NCBI GenBank assembly: GCA_964562015.1
Contig: CAZLRH010000022.1
Span: forward strand, 1 to 62,533
Direction of reading: 5' to 3'
Source: CAZLRH01 sp964562015
Lineage (GTDB): Bacteria > Verrucomicrobiota > Verrucomicrobiia > Opitutales > JABDGR01
DNA: 62,533 nt
A program made the translations under genes and the position numbers. This document shows positions 1 to 8,397 of the stretch, one piece after another (the stretch's first letter is position 1; each line of letters begins with the position of its first letter). The notes under the pieces were generated by a model that ran no database searches, was not told where the DNA came from, and saw only the letters and a program-made list of their open reading frames with translations.

Positions 1-1745
1 CAATGAAATTAAAGGAGCAGTTGCGGGCGGCGGGCATTACCCAAGACTACCCGCAGCTCCCGGCGTTGCTAGATACCTGCCAACAAGTTTATGGCCTACC
101 GCGCCACCTGGGTCAACACTCAGGCGGCATGGTTTTAAGCGCGGGCACCCTTGACCAATACGTGCCCTTGGAAAACGCCCGGATGCCGGGCCGGTCCCTT
201 TTGCAATGGGATAAAAACGATTGCGAGGATATGGGCATCGTTAAAGTGGACTTGCTCGGACTTGGCATGATGGCCGCATTGCAAGACTCCTTGGAAATCT
301 GCGCCCAGCGGGGCCAGCCGGTGGACTTGGCGACAATCCCGAAAGACGACCCGGCCACGTTCAAACTGATTCAAGAGGCCGACACCATCGGCCTTTTCCA
401 AATCGAAAGCCGCGCTCAGATTTCCACCCTGCCGCGCATGAAACCGCAGAATTTTTACGACCTCGCGGTTGAAGTGGCGATCATCCGGCCCGGCCCCATT
501 CAAGGCGACGCCGTAAATCCCTATTTGCGGCGGCGTTCCGGCGAGGAAACTGTCACCTACCCCGACGAGCGAGCCAAACCCATCCTTGAACGCACTCTTG
601 GAGTCGTTTTGTTTCAGGAACAAATCTTGCGGCTGGCGATGGAGCTTGGAGGGTTTAGCGCCGCCGAGGCCGACGAATTGCGGCGGGCCATTGGTTTCAC
701 CCGCTCGCAGGAGCGCCTTGACCGTGTAAAGGCGAAGCTTGGCACGGCCTTGAAGCAAAACAACGTGAACGACCAGGCCATTGAATACATTCTGAAATCG
801 CTTGCCTCGTTTGCCCTCTATGGTTTCCCGGAAAGCCACGCCATTTCGTTTGCTTTGATTGCCTACGCCTCAGCTTGGCTAAAGGTGCATCGCCCCACGG
901 CCTTCTATGCCGCGTTGCTCAATAATCAGCCGATGGGTTTTTACTCGCCCGCATCCTTGGTGCAGGACGCCCGCAGACGTGGCATTCGCGTCTTGCCGGT
1001 TTGCGTTCAACTTTCCGCCGAGAAATGCCAGGTCGAAAGTGACGACGTTATCCGACTCGGATTCATTTCATTAAAGGGCGTGAAGGCCGGGTCCCGGCAG
1101 AAATTATTAGCGGCACGCAGCGACCGGCCCTTTCTTTCGCTTGCCGACTTTTTGCAGCGCACAACCTTTAGTCCCGCAGAGCGGCGAGTGCTTGCCGCAT
1201 CGGGCGCATTGAATGCGCTGGCCGGACATCGCCGCGCCGCGCTTTGGCATGTCGAATCCATGCACCCCGAGGACGAGCTTTTCCAACAAGCCGCGACCGA
1301 AGAGGAGCAGCAGCTTTCCCCGCTTGAGCGCATGTCCCTTTTGGAGCGGTTGCAAGCCGACTACGCGACTACCGAACTCACGACGGGAGCGCATCCGATG
1401 AAGTTACTCCGCCCCCGCTTGGATGGTCTATCCACAGCCGCCGACTTGAAAAATCTACCGCCCGGCAGCCGAGTCAAAATTGGCGGAGCCGTCATAACAC
1501 GCCAGCGACCAGGTACCGCCAAAGGTTTTTGCTTCATCACCGTGGAGGATGAAACCGGCCATGCCAACGCTATCGTGCGGCCAGTCTTATTTGAACAGGC
1601 GCGATTGATTATCAATCTTGTGCCCGCCCTCATCATCGCCGGCCGTTTGCAAAACGAACAGGGCGTGATTCACGTCATGGCCGAAAACATTTCAGCGTTG
1701 CCCAGTGACGGTTTACCCGAGCAGCCATCGCATGACTTTCATTGA
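1..1745 (+). CDS. dnaE2: Error-prone DNA polymerase DnaE2 (ImuC), C-terminal half, cut by window start
   Basis: This is a C-family polymerase used for damage-induced translesion synthesis, normally with ImuA and ImuB, whose genes would lie left of the window. The 580 visible residues start inside the palm: VKVDLLGLG at about residue 80 holds the Asp equivalent to the third catalytic Asp of E. coli DnaE (KFDFLGL). Next come the fingers-like region (EVAIIRPGPIQGD, RRAIGFTRSQERL, PESHAISFALIAYASAWLK), a helix-hairpin-helix segment (SLADFLQ...AASGALNAL) and a C-terminal OB fold (RVKIGGAVITRQRPGTAKGF). The family is about 1,050 residues long, so roughly 450 are missing because of the window edge. 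The reading frame is open from base 1. A diverged copy of its last codons occurs at 3692-3785. Confidence 0.95.
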   Translation, partial: MKLKEQLRAAGITQDYPQLPALLDTCQQVYGLPRHLGQHSGGMVLSAGTLDQYVPLENARMPGRSLLQWDKNDCEDMGIVKVDLLGLGMMAALQDSLEICAQRGQPVDLATIPKDDPATFKLIQEADTIGLFQIESRAQISTLPRMKPQNFYDLAVEVAIIRPGPIQGDAVNPYLRRRSGEETVTYPDERAKPILERTLGVVLFQEQILRLAMELGGFSAAEADELRRAIGFTRSQERLDRVKAKLGTALKQNNVNDQAIEYILKSLASFALYGFPESHAISFALIAYASAWLKVHRPTAFYAALLNNQPMGFYSPASLVQDARRRGIRVLPVCVQLSAEKCQVESDDVIRLGFISLKGVKAGSRQKLLAARSDRPFLSLADFLQRTTFSPAERRVLAASGALNALAGHRRAALWHVESMHPEDELFQQAATEEEQQLSPLERMSLLERLQADYATTELTTGAHPMKLLRPRLDGLSTAADLKNLPPGSRVKIGGAVITRQRPGTAKGFCFITVEDETGHANAIVRPVLFEQARLIINLVPALIIAGRLQNEQGVIHVMAENISALPSDGLPEQPSHDFH

Positions 1746-1818
1746 ATTGTACTTGCCACTCCCGAATCGAATGTGTGACAGCAAAATTATGGACTTGGAA
1801 ACCCATCAATGAAAACTG

Positions 1819-3534
1819 CTACGTTTGGTGCGAACGGATCGACTTTAGGAAATCTTGAGGAAGGCACCAACCCGGTGAGAGTCGACATGCTATTTCAAGG
1901 TCATTTATCCAACGGGCCAATTCACTCGCAGGCGGACGCGGCACTTCAGCCTCAGTTGAAGCAGTTTCCATAAACCACCGATTATGTGCCCAAAACGCCC
2001 GAAAATAATATGGAACGACCTCATCTGGGGCATACTTAATGGATTCTGCCAAGTGTTGCTCGACAACTTCAGCAGTCTGAAACTCCGACCGCGCTTCTGC
2101 TGCTAGTGTGAAGGCCCACGCCGATTTAGCCAAGGAGCCCAAAACGACGCGGCCAATCCCGACCACGTCATATTTGACGCCAGCAATCCCCGCCATCTTA
2201 CAAACTACACTTCCCAGCCTCTCGAATGCCGCCACACCATCTCGCGGAGCAACGGATTCAAGTGTAGCGCGGTTAGCTGGGCCAAGTACTAAGTGCAGGT
2301 GCTCAACTGCCTTATCATGTAGTTGCCCAATCTTAGGAGAGTCAGGATATTCCTTTTCAAGAAGCATCAAAAGGCTTCCGGCGAGAGCAGCCCAGCTTTC
2401 GCACGTTCCAATATCACGGGCTTCGACAAGCGCCAAGCGACGCTCAAGATTCTCGATAGATCGGTGAACTTCCGTTAGGCCAAGGACGAGCGTTTGGCGT
2501 GCAGCCCAAGCGACGTGCTCGTCATCAGAGATTGAATCACCTGTTGCGCTAGCTCGCCATAAACCAAGTGTTTGCTCAATCTCGTGTCCATAGGCTAAAC
2601 GAAGCTCTTCGCATATCACAGAGAGGCATTCTTGAGGTGACGGACGCCCCTCTGGTTCCGAAACCAAGGAACGCTTTATTAGGTTACGAAGCCGTGAGGA
2701 AGAAATGCCATCCAAGATGCGCTCGCCTTGGTCGGCCCACCTAAAATATTTTCCTTCCGACTGCTCGACCTTTTTAACGTTCGGTGCCGGGTGCCGGCCT
2801 TGAAGAATTTCCGAAGCAATCACGCCCATGGAGAAAATGTCGCTTTTTTGAGGAACCACACGGCCAGCGGGGCCAAGACGTTCTGGCCCAAGATAGCGGC
2901 GAAGCGCTTTAGTTGTGAATCCGAGATCGACCCATGCATCTGCCCAGCCAAGATCTGCGACTCGAATCTGCCATGGGTGTTCCTTACTGGGCCAAGAACC
3001 CTTATCTCGTAGTTCATACCGTTCGCGCAAATCAGTAAAAAGAATATTGCTGGGCTTTAGGTCGCCGTGTCCCTCAAATCCATGCTCGTAAAGAAAGATC
3101 AAGCCATTGAATGCTTGCGCCAGTGCCACAAGCCGATCCTCCACACTAAGACTTTCATTTCCCACCCAAGAATCCAGTGACCCTGTGAGGCGCGGCATCC
3201 GCATTACAGGCAAACGGCATGTTGCACCCGCATTGTTTAGTGGCAGGATGGCTTCGTCGAAGCCCAGAGCAGGAACAACGTTCCACGTCGGAGGCAGAGC
3301 GAGCCACATGCGAAATTCCCGTCGAAGATGCTTAAGGTCAATGGCCCTGCCGACATCACCGAGATGTTCTGGATCAAGTGTCTTTACCGCGAAATTCATT
3401 GGATGTGTGTTTGCATTCTTGGCGGTCAGGAACCAGACCAAACCGTAAGATCCCCGCACAGGCTCAAGTTCAGTGCTATATTCCGCAAATCGCCATTCAA
3501 GCCATGCATGAACGTCTTTAATTGTCGCCGTCAT
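1819..3534 (-). CDS. Ser/Thr protein kinase-like protein, non-RD type
   Basis: A Hanks-type kinase domain fills the N-terminal half (571 aa from ATG 3534). Visible motifs are a glycine loop GSYGLVWF near residue 24, the ATP-anchoring Lys in FAVKTL near 46, a catalytic loop HGDLKPSNIL near 155 (the usual HRD Arg is Gly), a metal-binding VADLGWAD in place of DFG near 192, GPERLG in place of APE, and a helix-F motif KSDIFSMGV. All catalytic Asp and Lys residues remain, so activity is expected. The C-terminal about 270 residues are helical and unrecognised. A TTG-started extension to 3636 is open but looks non-coding. The gene is antisense to its flanks, AT-richer than the ICE backbone, and inserted between dnaE2 and a decayed copy of the dnaE2 tail, so it is acquired cargo. 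A defence or signalling role together with the neighbouring helicase is inference. Confidence 0.85.
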   Translation of the reverse strand: MTATIKDVHAWLEWRFAEYSTELEPVRGSYGLVWFLTAKNANTHPMNFAVKTLDPEHLGDVGRAIDLKHLRREFRMWLALPPTWNVVPALGFDEAILPLNNAGATCRLPVMRMPRLTGSLDSWVGNESLSVEDRLVALAQAFNGLIFLYEHGFEGHGDLKPSNILFTDLRERYELRDKGSWPSKEHPWQIRVADLGWADAWVDLGFTTKALRRYLGPERLGPAGRVVPQKSDIFSMGVIASEILQGRHPAPNVKKVEQSEGKYFRWADQGERILDGISSSRLRNLIKRSLVSEPEGRPSPQECLSVICEELRLAYGHEIEQTLGLWRASATGDSISDDEHVAWAARQTLVLGLTEVHRSIENLERRLALVEARDIGTCESWAALAGSLLMLLEKEYPDSPKIGQLHDKAVEHLHLVLGPANRATLESVAPRDGVAAFERLGSVVCKMAGIAGVKYDVVGIGRVVLGSLAKSAWAFTLAAEARSEFQTAEVVEQHLAESIKYAPDEVVPYYFRAFWAHNRWFMETASTEAEVPRPPASELARWINDLEIACRLSPGWCLPQDFLKSIRSHQT

Positions 3535-3691
3535 AATCGGTTGGCATTCAACAATTGCCGCAAATGTCCCGCAATCCCGAAAGTTTGGTAATATACCGGT
3601 TTTAAGGTCTTCGATTTTCAGATACCACTTTGCCAATGCCTTAACCTAAAGGCAGTTTTTGTTGCATCGGCGATTCAAGCTGCCCTGCCCA

Positions 3692-3785
3692 AAGAACGAA
3701 CTAGGAGTGATCACGTCATGGCCGAGAAGATTTCAGCCATGCCAAGTGACAGAATGCCGGAACAGGCGTCACACAATTATCATTA
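3692..3785 (+). pseudogene. Remnant of a second dnaE2 3' end
   Basis: About 90 bases match the last codons of dnaE2 (about 1654-1745). The frame ending at 3785 reads HVMAEKISAMPSDRMPEQAS then HNYH and a stop, against HVMAENISALPSDGLPEQPS then HDFH and a stop in the intact gene. Over about 80 aligned bases roughly three quarters are identical, and one base is missing just before the CAC codon. Upstream of that shift the other frame still reads KNELGVI against QNEQGVI. No start codon, body or ribosome site exists, so it is not a gene. It shows that the kinase gene sits between two dnaE2 termini of different ancestry. Confidence 0.85.
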
Positions 3786-3975
3786 AGCCCTTGGGCAAAA
3801 CGCGCTTTGCCTTCTGCGCCCCCAGACCTACAGCAACAATATTTACATTGCCAAAAGAAAAGCCGCCGTCTCCTTACCGAGCCCTTTAGTAAGAAAGGCT
3901 AGCTCCTCCGTAACTCTTATGCGCTAAACCCACTTGCCATCGGTTGCAATTTCAGTTCGGATTTTGCAGACCGAC

Positions 3976-6513
3976 ATGCAACTAATTATCAACTGCGAGG
4001 CAATTGAGAGGCAACCAAGAGGCTTTGCTCAACTCGTAGTCCAAGGCTCAGATGCCGATGGATTGTCCGCCCTTCCAAAAGGACGGAGTGAAACTGCGAA
4101 ATTGGCACTCGAATACATCCAGCATTTTTTCTGCTCACCCGGCAAAATAGTGATACTGCGGCGATGGGTCTATGTTGGTCAGCAAACAGCAGAATTTATT
4201 CTCAGGCCAGACCCGGACATTCTAGCCACCGCTGGACAGCCGGGCAGCCTCGCTCTTGTTTGCCGTCTCGATTCTCTTACAAGCAATTTGTTTGTTCATA
4301 GACCGGCATTGATGGCCGGAGAAATCAATGCCGATATTGAACGAGTATTTGAAGGTACAATTGCCTTGCCGAGCCGTTACACCGGAACGATATCAGACTC
4401 CGAAGCACTCTCTTTCCTCAAAAATTTACCGGAAACGGGAAGCGACCTTTCCCTGCCGCTTAACCAATGGAGTAAGTACCTCGATTGGCGTCAGAAGCTA
4501 GCGGAAGAAAAAGCAAATGAAGAATACCCTTATACTGAATGGAAAAAATCGGATCGGGGCAACCAGATTGAATTTCTTTTGAAAGAACCCGGTGTTCGCG
4601 AAAAGTTAAAATTGCGATTTGTGAATGAATCACTCAGAGTTTGCTCCACAGCGGACGCCCCTGTCAAAAGAGGATTTCAAGGCGAGTTTAAGCGCATTGA
4701 GAATCCCGACCGCCAAGAATCAATACGCGGGCGTGGCAATTACCACTTGCGCAACTTTGGAGATCCTAAGGGCACTCCCGAAAAACTACAAATCTCTCTT
4801 GCTGCTGATTCTCTGTTTGACGAGTTCACCAACCAAGACCCAATTCCTAAAACCGGTATCTTACGCGTGGTGATGGAGGGCGAATTATCGGCTGTGGACA
4901 TTCAGCAGAATGGCCTACAACGCCTTGCCGAGCACCGAGGGCTAAATCCAAGCCTTCGAGATTGGATTTTTGACATCAAAAAGGCGCTCCCCTGCCCGGA
5001 GCCGCCAGAATCAAACTGGATACCGGACGGCCAACTTAACTCCAAACAGCATGCTTGCGTCTCAAAAGCTCTAGCACTTGAAGACCTACTCCTACTGTGG
5101 GGACCGCCGGGCACAGGAAAGACTACAGTGATCGCTGAAATTGCTTCTCAATATTGCCGTCAAAATCGGCGGGTCCTTATCTCATCTCAGGCAAATCTTG
5201 CAGTGGACCAGGCCCTAGAACGACTCCCAAACTTGTCTCACATCCGCCCCGCAAGAGTAAGCACCAGCAAAAAGAAAGAGAGTTTGGCAATAGATGCCAA
5301 AGTGTGGATAAAACGTTGGTTTGGTGCTATTGCCCACGAATGTAAGTCCAAGATTAAAAGCGAGACCGATAGCCGCTGGAAGGAACTTAAGGGGGAATGG
5401 TCTAACCATCTTCGGACAGTTAACACAAAAGGGCTCTCAAATTCCTTTGAGCAACAATACCTAAAGCTAGCAAATGTCATTGGCGCAACTTGCCTTGAAA
5501 CCGGCAAGCCTGAATTCCGAAGCAGAATTCGTTTTGACCCTCGGTTTGACCTTACCATCGTGGACGAAGTAAGCAAAGCGACCCCGCCCGAAGTCTTGTT
5601 GCCTGCCTTGATGGGACGCCGCACGCTGCTAGTAGGCGACCACCGACAATTACCACCTGTCTTCAAGGATTCGACCTTCCCGGAAGCCGTGGAGAATAAA
5701 GTCCTAACGAGCGACGATTTAGTGAGTTTTCGCGAAATGGTTACTACCTCCCTATTTGAATCTTACTATCAGCAATGCGACCCCAGCATTCGTTGTGGAT
5801 TAGATGAACAATACCGAATGCATCCAGACATTATGCACGCCGTAAATCTTTTCTACGCTGACCAGCCATTAGCGGCGGGGGACGGCGAGAAGAAACGCTC
5901 CGCAGAACGAGTACATAGTGTTAAACTTATACGCCCTGACGGTCGCCCCTGGCTAGTTCCCGGAAAACATCTGGTGTGGATCGATTCTGCTAAAGACGAA
6001 TTTGGGGCGTCAGTTGGCGATGAGCGCGTTGGTACATCACGCCTGAACATGACCGAAGCAAGAATTTGCGCCCGACTCATCGGCGATTTGTTAGAGGCTC
6101 GACTCTCCGTTGCCGTAATCAGTTTTTACCGGGCACAAATCCAAGAATTGGAGCGTCAATTGCGATTATCGCGAATGCCCAAGCTCGTTGATTTTGTCGA
6201 GAATAAGAACGTCAATACCGTGGATCAGTTTCAAGGTAGCGAACGGGACGTTGTAATCGTTAGCTTAACCCGAACAGACCACCCACTCACGGGCGAATTT
6301 GTTAGTGATTTTCGGCGTATCAATGTCGCCATTTCAAGGGCAAAGCGATTGCTCATTATCTTAGGTAGCTCCCGCTCATTTGATTCAGGCTCAGTGAAGG
6401 TTCCATCATCCAAACTAGGTACAAACGAAGCCGTATTTGTGTATCGAAGAATTCGCGAATTGGCAGTACAGCACGGCACTTTCCTGCAAACAAAAGACAT
6501 TCTTCCAATTTAA
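3976..6513 (+). CDS. DNA2/Upf1-like superfamily 1 helicase
   Basis: The C-terminal 480 residues form an SF1B-type helicase core. Walker A GPPGTGKTT is at residues 376-384, Walker B IVDEVSKA at about 528-535 (Asp530, Glu531), motif III GDHRQLPPV follows, an arginine-containing EQYRMHP comes next, motif V is TVDQFQGSERDVV near 750, and motif VI is RRINVAISRAKR near 780. These match the AAA_11/AAA_12 helicases that unwind DNA or RNA with ATP. The N-terminal 370 residues have no family I recognise and may carry the substrate-specific part. ATG 3976 is preferred over an in-frame TTG at 3934; neither has a good Shine-Dalgarno sequence. The next gene starts 11 bases after the stop, implying one transcript. 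Nuclease motifs were not seen. A role in phage or plasmid defence is suggested only by its position in cargo. Confidence 0.9.
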   Translation: MQLIINCEAIERQPRGFAQLVVQGSDADGLSALPKGRSETAKLALEYIQHFFCSPGKIVILRRWVYVGQQTAEFILRPDPDILATAGQPGSLALVCRLDSLTSNLFVHRPALMAGEINADIERVFEGTIALPSRYTGTISDSEALSFLKNLPETGSDLSLPLNQWSKYLDWRQKLAEEKANEEYPYTEWKKSDRGNQIEFLLKEPGVREKLKLRFVNESLRVCSTADAPVKRGFQGEFKRIENPDRQESIRGRGNYHLRNFGDPKGTPEKLQISLAADSLFDEFTNQDPIPKTGILRVVMEGELSAVDIQQNGLQRLAEHRGLNPSLRDWIFDIKKALPCPEPPESNWIPDGQLNSKQHACVSKALALEDLLLLWGPPGTGKTTVIAEIASQYCRQNRRVLISSQANLAVDQALERLPNLSHIRPARVSTSKKKESLAIDAKVWIKRWFGAIAHECKSKIKSETDSRWKELKGEWSNHLRTVNTKGLSNSFEQQYLKLANVIGATCLETGKPEFRSRIRFDPRFDLTIVDEVSKATPPEVLLPALMGRRTLLVGDHRQLPPVFKDSTFPEAVENKVLTSDDLVSFREMVTTSLFESYYQQCDPSIRCGLDEQYRMHPDIMHAVNLFYADQPLAAGDGEKKRSAERVHSVKLIRPDGRPWLVPGKHLVWIDSAKDEFGASVGDERVGTSRLNMTEARICARLIGDLLEARLSVAVISFYRAQIQELERQLRLSRMPKLVDFVENKNVNTVDQFQGSERDVVIVSLTRTDHPLTGEFVSDFRRINVAISRAKRLLIILGSSRSFDSGSVKVPSSKLGTNEAVFVYRRIRELAVQHGTFLQTKDILPI

Positions 6514-6524
6514 CAAATCCGCCA

Positions 6525-7079
6525 ATGGCAACTCCACCTACAGTAGAATTGAATTGCTCATTCAAAGTGGTATCCTACGTTGCACTTAATCCTTTCGGCT
6601 GGGCTCTACTTCGTACGCTGCGGGCTTTCCCCCACGGAACGCGGCCCGACTTTGACGAGTTATCCATCAAGCTTTGTGTTGGTAATTCCGCATTTTTTGG
6701 ACAGGCATGGTGCGAGCTCGCGGACATGCAAGAGATTCCATTGATTTCCGACCCTAATTATCAATCGGCCACAATCACACTTCAGGGCGAGCAAGCTTGC
6801 GAGCAAGGGTTTGTTGCTCAATCTAAACCGTCCACTCGTCAAGAAACGCTTTACTTTTTCCTCCGCGATGGCGACATCGTTAAATGGAAAAGCCATTTTA
6901 AAGTTACGCCCAAGGGGTCAATTAAGAAGCCTCATTGGGCGGAGATACTTTCGCCCGAGAACATCGCTGATGCGATTTTACATCAAATCGAGGACCCTTC
7001 GCTGCATATTCGCGAGAACCAAAGGATTCTTGAAATGAGTATCGACTGGAGCCAAGCGCAAGAAGTTCGCCTAGATTAG
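6525..7079 (+). CDS. Unknown protein co-transcribed with the SF1 helicase
   Basis: This is a 184-aa protein starting 11 bases after the helicase stop, so it is very likely in the same operon. I do not recognise it. The first 60 residues (NPFGWALLRTLRAF then FDELSIKLCVG and FFGQAWCELADMQEI) resemble a winged-helix layout: helix, FDEL helix, then a recognition-like helix. The remainder is mixed alpha/beta with no catalytic motif. No signal peptide or membrane segment is present. It could be a DNA-binding accessory of the helicase; that is inference. Codon use is AT-rich like the helicase and kinase and unlike the transfer genes that follow. Confidence 0.7.
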   Translation: MATPPTVELNCSFKVVSYVALNPFGWALLRTLRAFPHGTRPDFDELSIKLCVGNSAFFGQAWCELADMQEIPLISDPNYQSATITLQGEQACEQGFVAQSKPSTRQETLYFFLRDGDIVKWKSHFKVTPKGSIKKPHWAEILSPENIADAILHQIEDPSLHIRENQRILEMSIDWSQAQEVRLD

Positions 7080-7104
7080 TTCGATTAACAGTCACAAATC
7101 ACCA

Positions 7105-7141
7105 CAAAAGGGCGGCGGCCACTACGAAGCAGCCGCCGCCC
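7105..7141 (-). terminator. Hairpin terminator ending the transfer operon
   Basis: A perfect 9-bp GC stem (7111-7119 with 7132-7140, 12-base loop) is followed on the minus strand by CCC then TTTT. It lies 16 bases after the last minus-strand gene of the secretion operon and 31 bases after the plus-strand stop at 7079. It therefore fits an intrinsic terminator for the long leftward operon; on the plus strand it lacks a T run. Confidence 0.7.
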
Positions 7142-7156
7142 CCAGAGCAGACGCAG

Positions 7157-7531
7157 TTACGGGCGGACGCCGTTACCATTGGCGCGCACCGTCAGGTTCA
7201 TGGCTTCCGTTTTTGCGGCGTTCAAGAACGCGCGTTCACGGCCCGCCTGCGGGACGTTGCGGATGCGCTCCTCGATCTTTGCCTTGATCTCGGGGTGCTC
7301 TTCCACCCAAGACCGAATCTCCTGATTGCGGCCGTTGGTGTATTCACTGCGTTGCATCTTCGCGAGCATCAGCTTGCGAATCAGGTCCTCCTTGCTGAGG
7401 CCCTGGTAAAACTCGCGCAACTTCGAGTTCTCCTGCATGAACCGATCCAACTTGGCATCGATTTCAGGATTGCGACGCAGCGCGGGTTCCTGCGCCTTTT
7501 TTTCGGCGACTGATTGTTTTAACGTTGGCAT
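7157..7531 (-). CDS. Small helical charged protein at the end of the transfer operon
   Basis: A 124-aa cytoplasmic protein, highly charged and predicted mostly helical, with no recognised family. Residues 20-75 (ALRRNPEIDAKLDRFMQENS, LREFYQGLSKEDLIRKLMLA) look like one helical bundle, and the C-terminus NLTVRANGNGVRP is flexible. The start is well supported: a GGAGG site lies five bases upstream of ATG 7531. It is the last gene before the operon terminator and begins 90 bases after the preceding gene. The opening residues MPTLKQSVAEKK resemble those of the small protein at 25949-26347 (MSTLQEAIQQKRASEP), perhaps a shared localisation or interaction tag. Function unknown. Confidence 0.75.
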   Translation of the reverse strand: MPTLKQSVAEKKAQEPALRRNPEIDAKLDRFMQENSKLREFYQGLSKEDLIRKLMLAKMQRSEYTNGRNQEIRSWVEEHPEIKAKIEERIRNVPQAGRERAFLNAAKTEAMNLTVRANGNGVRP

Positions 7532-7621
7532 AATGCCTCCTGTTTTTCCCCAGCCATTTTTTGGCCAAGGCGGCTGGTCGCCAATGGCAGTTGACCTTGA
7601 TCGGGCGAACGTCGCCCAAAG

Positions 7622-7888
7622 TTAAAGGCAGTCTTCATCGAGATCTCCCTCCTCATTCGGTTTAAGGTTACTCCCTTCGATGTCCAAGACGGCTAATTCA
7701 AATTCCCGTCGGATACTAGAGGCCGACGCGCACGCGAGCCACACCCGCACCAAAGTCGCCACGCCGGGACTTTCGCCGTATAGCTCACGCAATTGGCGAT
7801 CCGCTCGTTCAAATTTTTCCGTCAAACGCAACGGGAGGACGACCGAGAGGCTGTCCACTTTGGGCAATGCTTGCAGTTCCACGCTCAT
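7622..7888 (-). CDS. Small protein, possible ribbon-helix-helix fold
   Basis: An 88-aa protein with a strong AGGAGG site six bases before ATG 7888. Its start overlaps the stop of the upstream lipoprotein gene by four bases, implying coupled translation. A strand-like DSLSVVLPLRLTEKF followed by two helices (ADRQLRELYG; ATLVRVWLACASASSIRREFE) and an acidic tail fits a ribbon-helix-helix layout, so a DNA-binding role in the operon is possible but unproven. No membrane segment or signal peptide. Confidence 0.7.
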   Translation of the reverse strand: MSVELQALPKVDSLSVVLPLRLTEKFERADRQLRELYGESPGVATLVRVWLACASASSIRREFELAVLDIEGSNLKPNEEGDLDEDCL

Positions 7889-8397
7889 TTTCCTCCTTCC
7901 TGGGTGACAGGCCCTTGCTTGGCCCGAACATCCGCCAAATCTTTCGTCAGTTTTTTGATTTGCGCGGCCAACGCCTCGTTTTGCTCGATTAGCGAGGACA
8001 TGAGCTGGTTTTGCTCCGCGATTTTTTGCTCCAATTCCGCCGATAGCGGATTGGGCACCTTGGCCGGGTCCGCCACCGCGAGCACCGGGCCGAGCGGCAC
8101 GACAGTTGGAGCATTGGGGTTGAGGTTCCAGGACGGCCCCGATTCGCGGCGGTAAATCGTATGCGCCTCATCCATCAAATTCGGATTATTCGGGTCAACC
8201 AAGCGCCCGACCGGATAGGCTTTAAGCGATTCCCCAACGCGCACATTCTCCATATTTTTTTGGTCGAGTTGCGTGCCCGCGACCGGCGCGGGCGGAATGA
8301 CCAAGGGTGGCGGGGGCTTGCCCGATGTTTTTCCGGGCGTTTCACAACCGGCCAGGGCAAATGCCAGAGCCAACAGGATGATGATTTTATTTTTCAT
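7885..8397 (-). CDS. Conjugation-associated lipoprotein
   Basis: A 170-aa lipoprotein. A hydrophobic signal (KIIILLALAFALAGC) ends in the lipobox LAGC with Cys18 as the lipid anchor. A Pro-rich linker follows, then a middle domain, and residues 120-165 form a coiled coil (LEQKIAEQNQLMSSLIEQNE). It follows the VirB10-like gene with an 11-base overlap and has a GGAGGAAGG site before its ATG. Position and lipoprotein nature suggest a secretion-channel lipoprotein of the outer membrane (VirB7/TraV-like role), but there is no clear sequence match to those families. Confidence 0.8.
   Translation of the reverse strand: MKNKIIILLALAFALAGCETPGKTSGKPPPPLVIPPAPVAGTQLDQKNMENVRVGESLKAYPVGRLVDPNNPNLMDEAHTIYRRESGPSWNLNPNAPTVVPLGPVLAVADPAKVPNPLSAELEQKIAEQNQLMSSLIEQNEALAAQIKKLTKDLADVRAKQGPVTQEGGK

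Noticed and set aside
135..839. 234-aa minus-strand frame inside dnaE2
   Set aside because: Antisense shadow of a clearly recognised polymerase; residue composition is not natural.
3535..3636. TTG-started N-terminal extension of the kinase
   Set aside because: Precedes a good ATG with kinase-like sequence directly after it; the extension has no family character.
1746..3691. Kinase gene as an insertion element with target duplication
   Set aside because: The flanking dnaE2 tails are only about three-quarters identical and no transposase or inverted repeats flank the gene.
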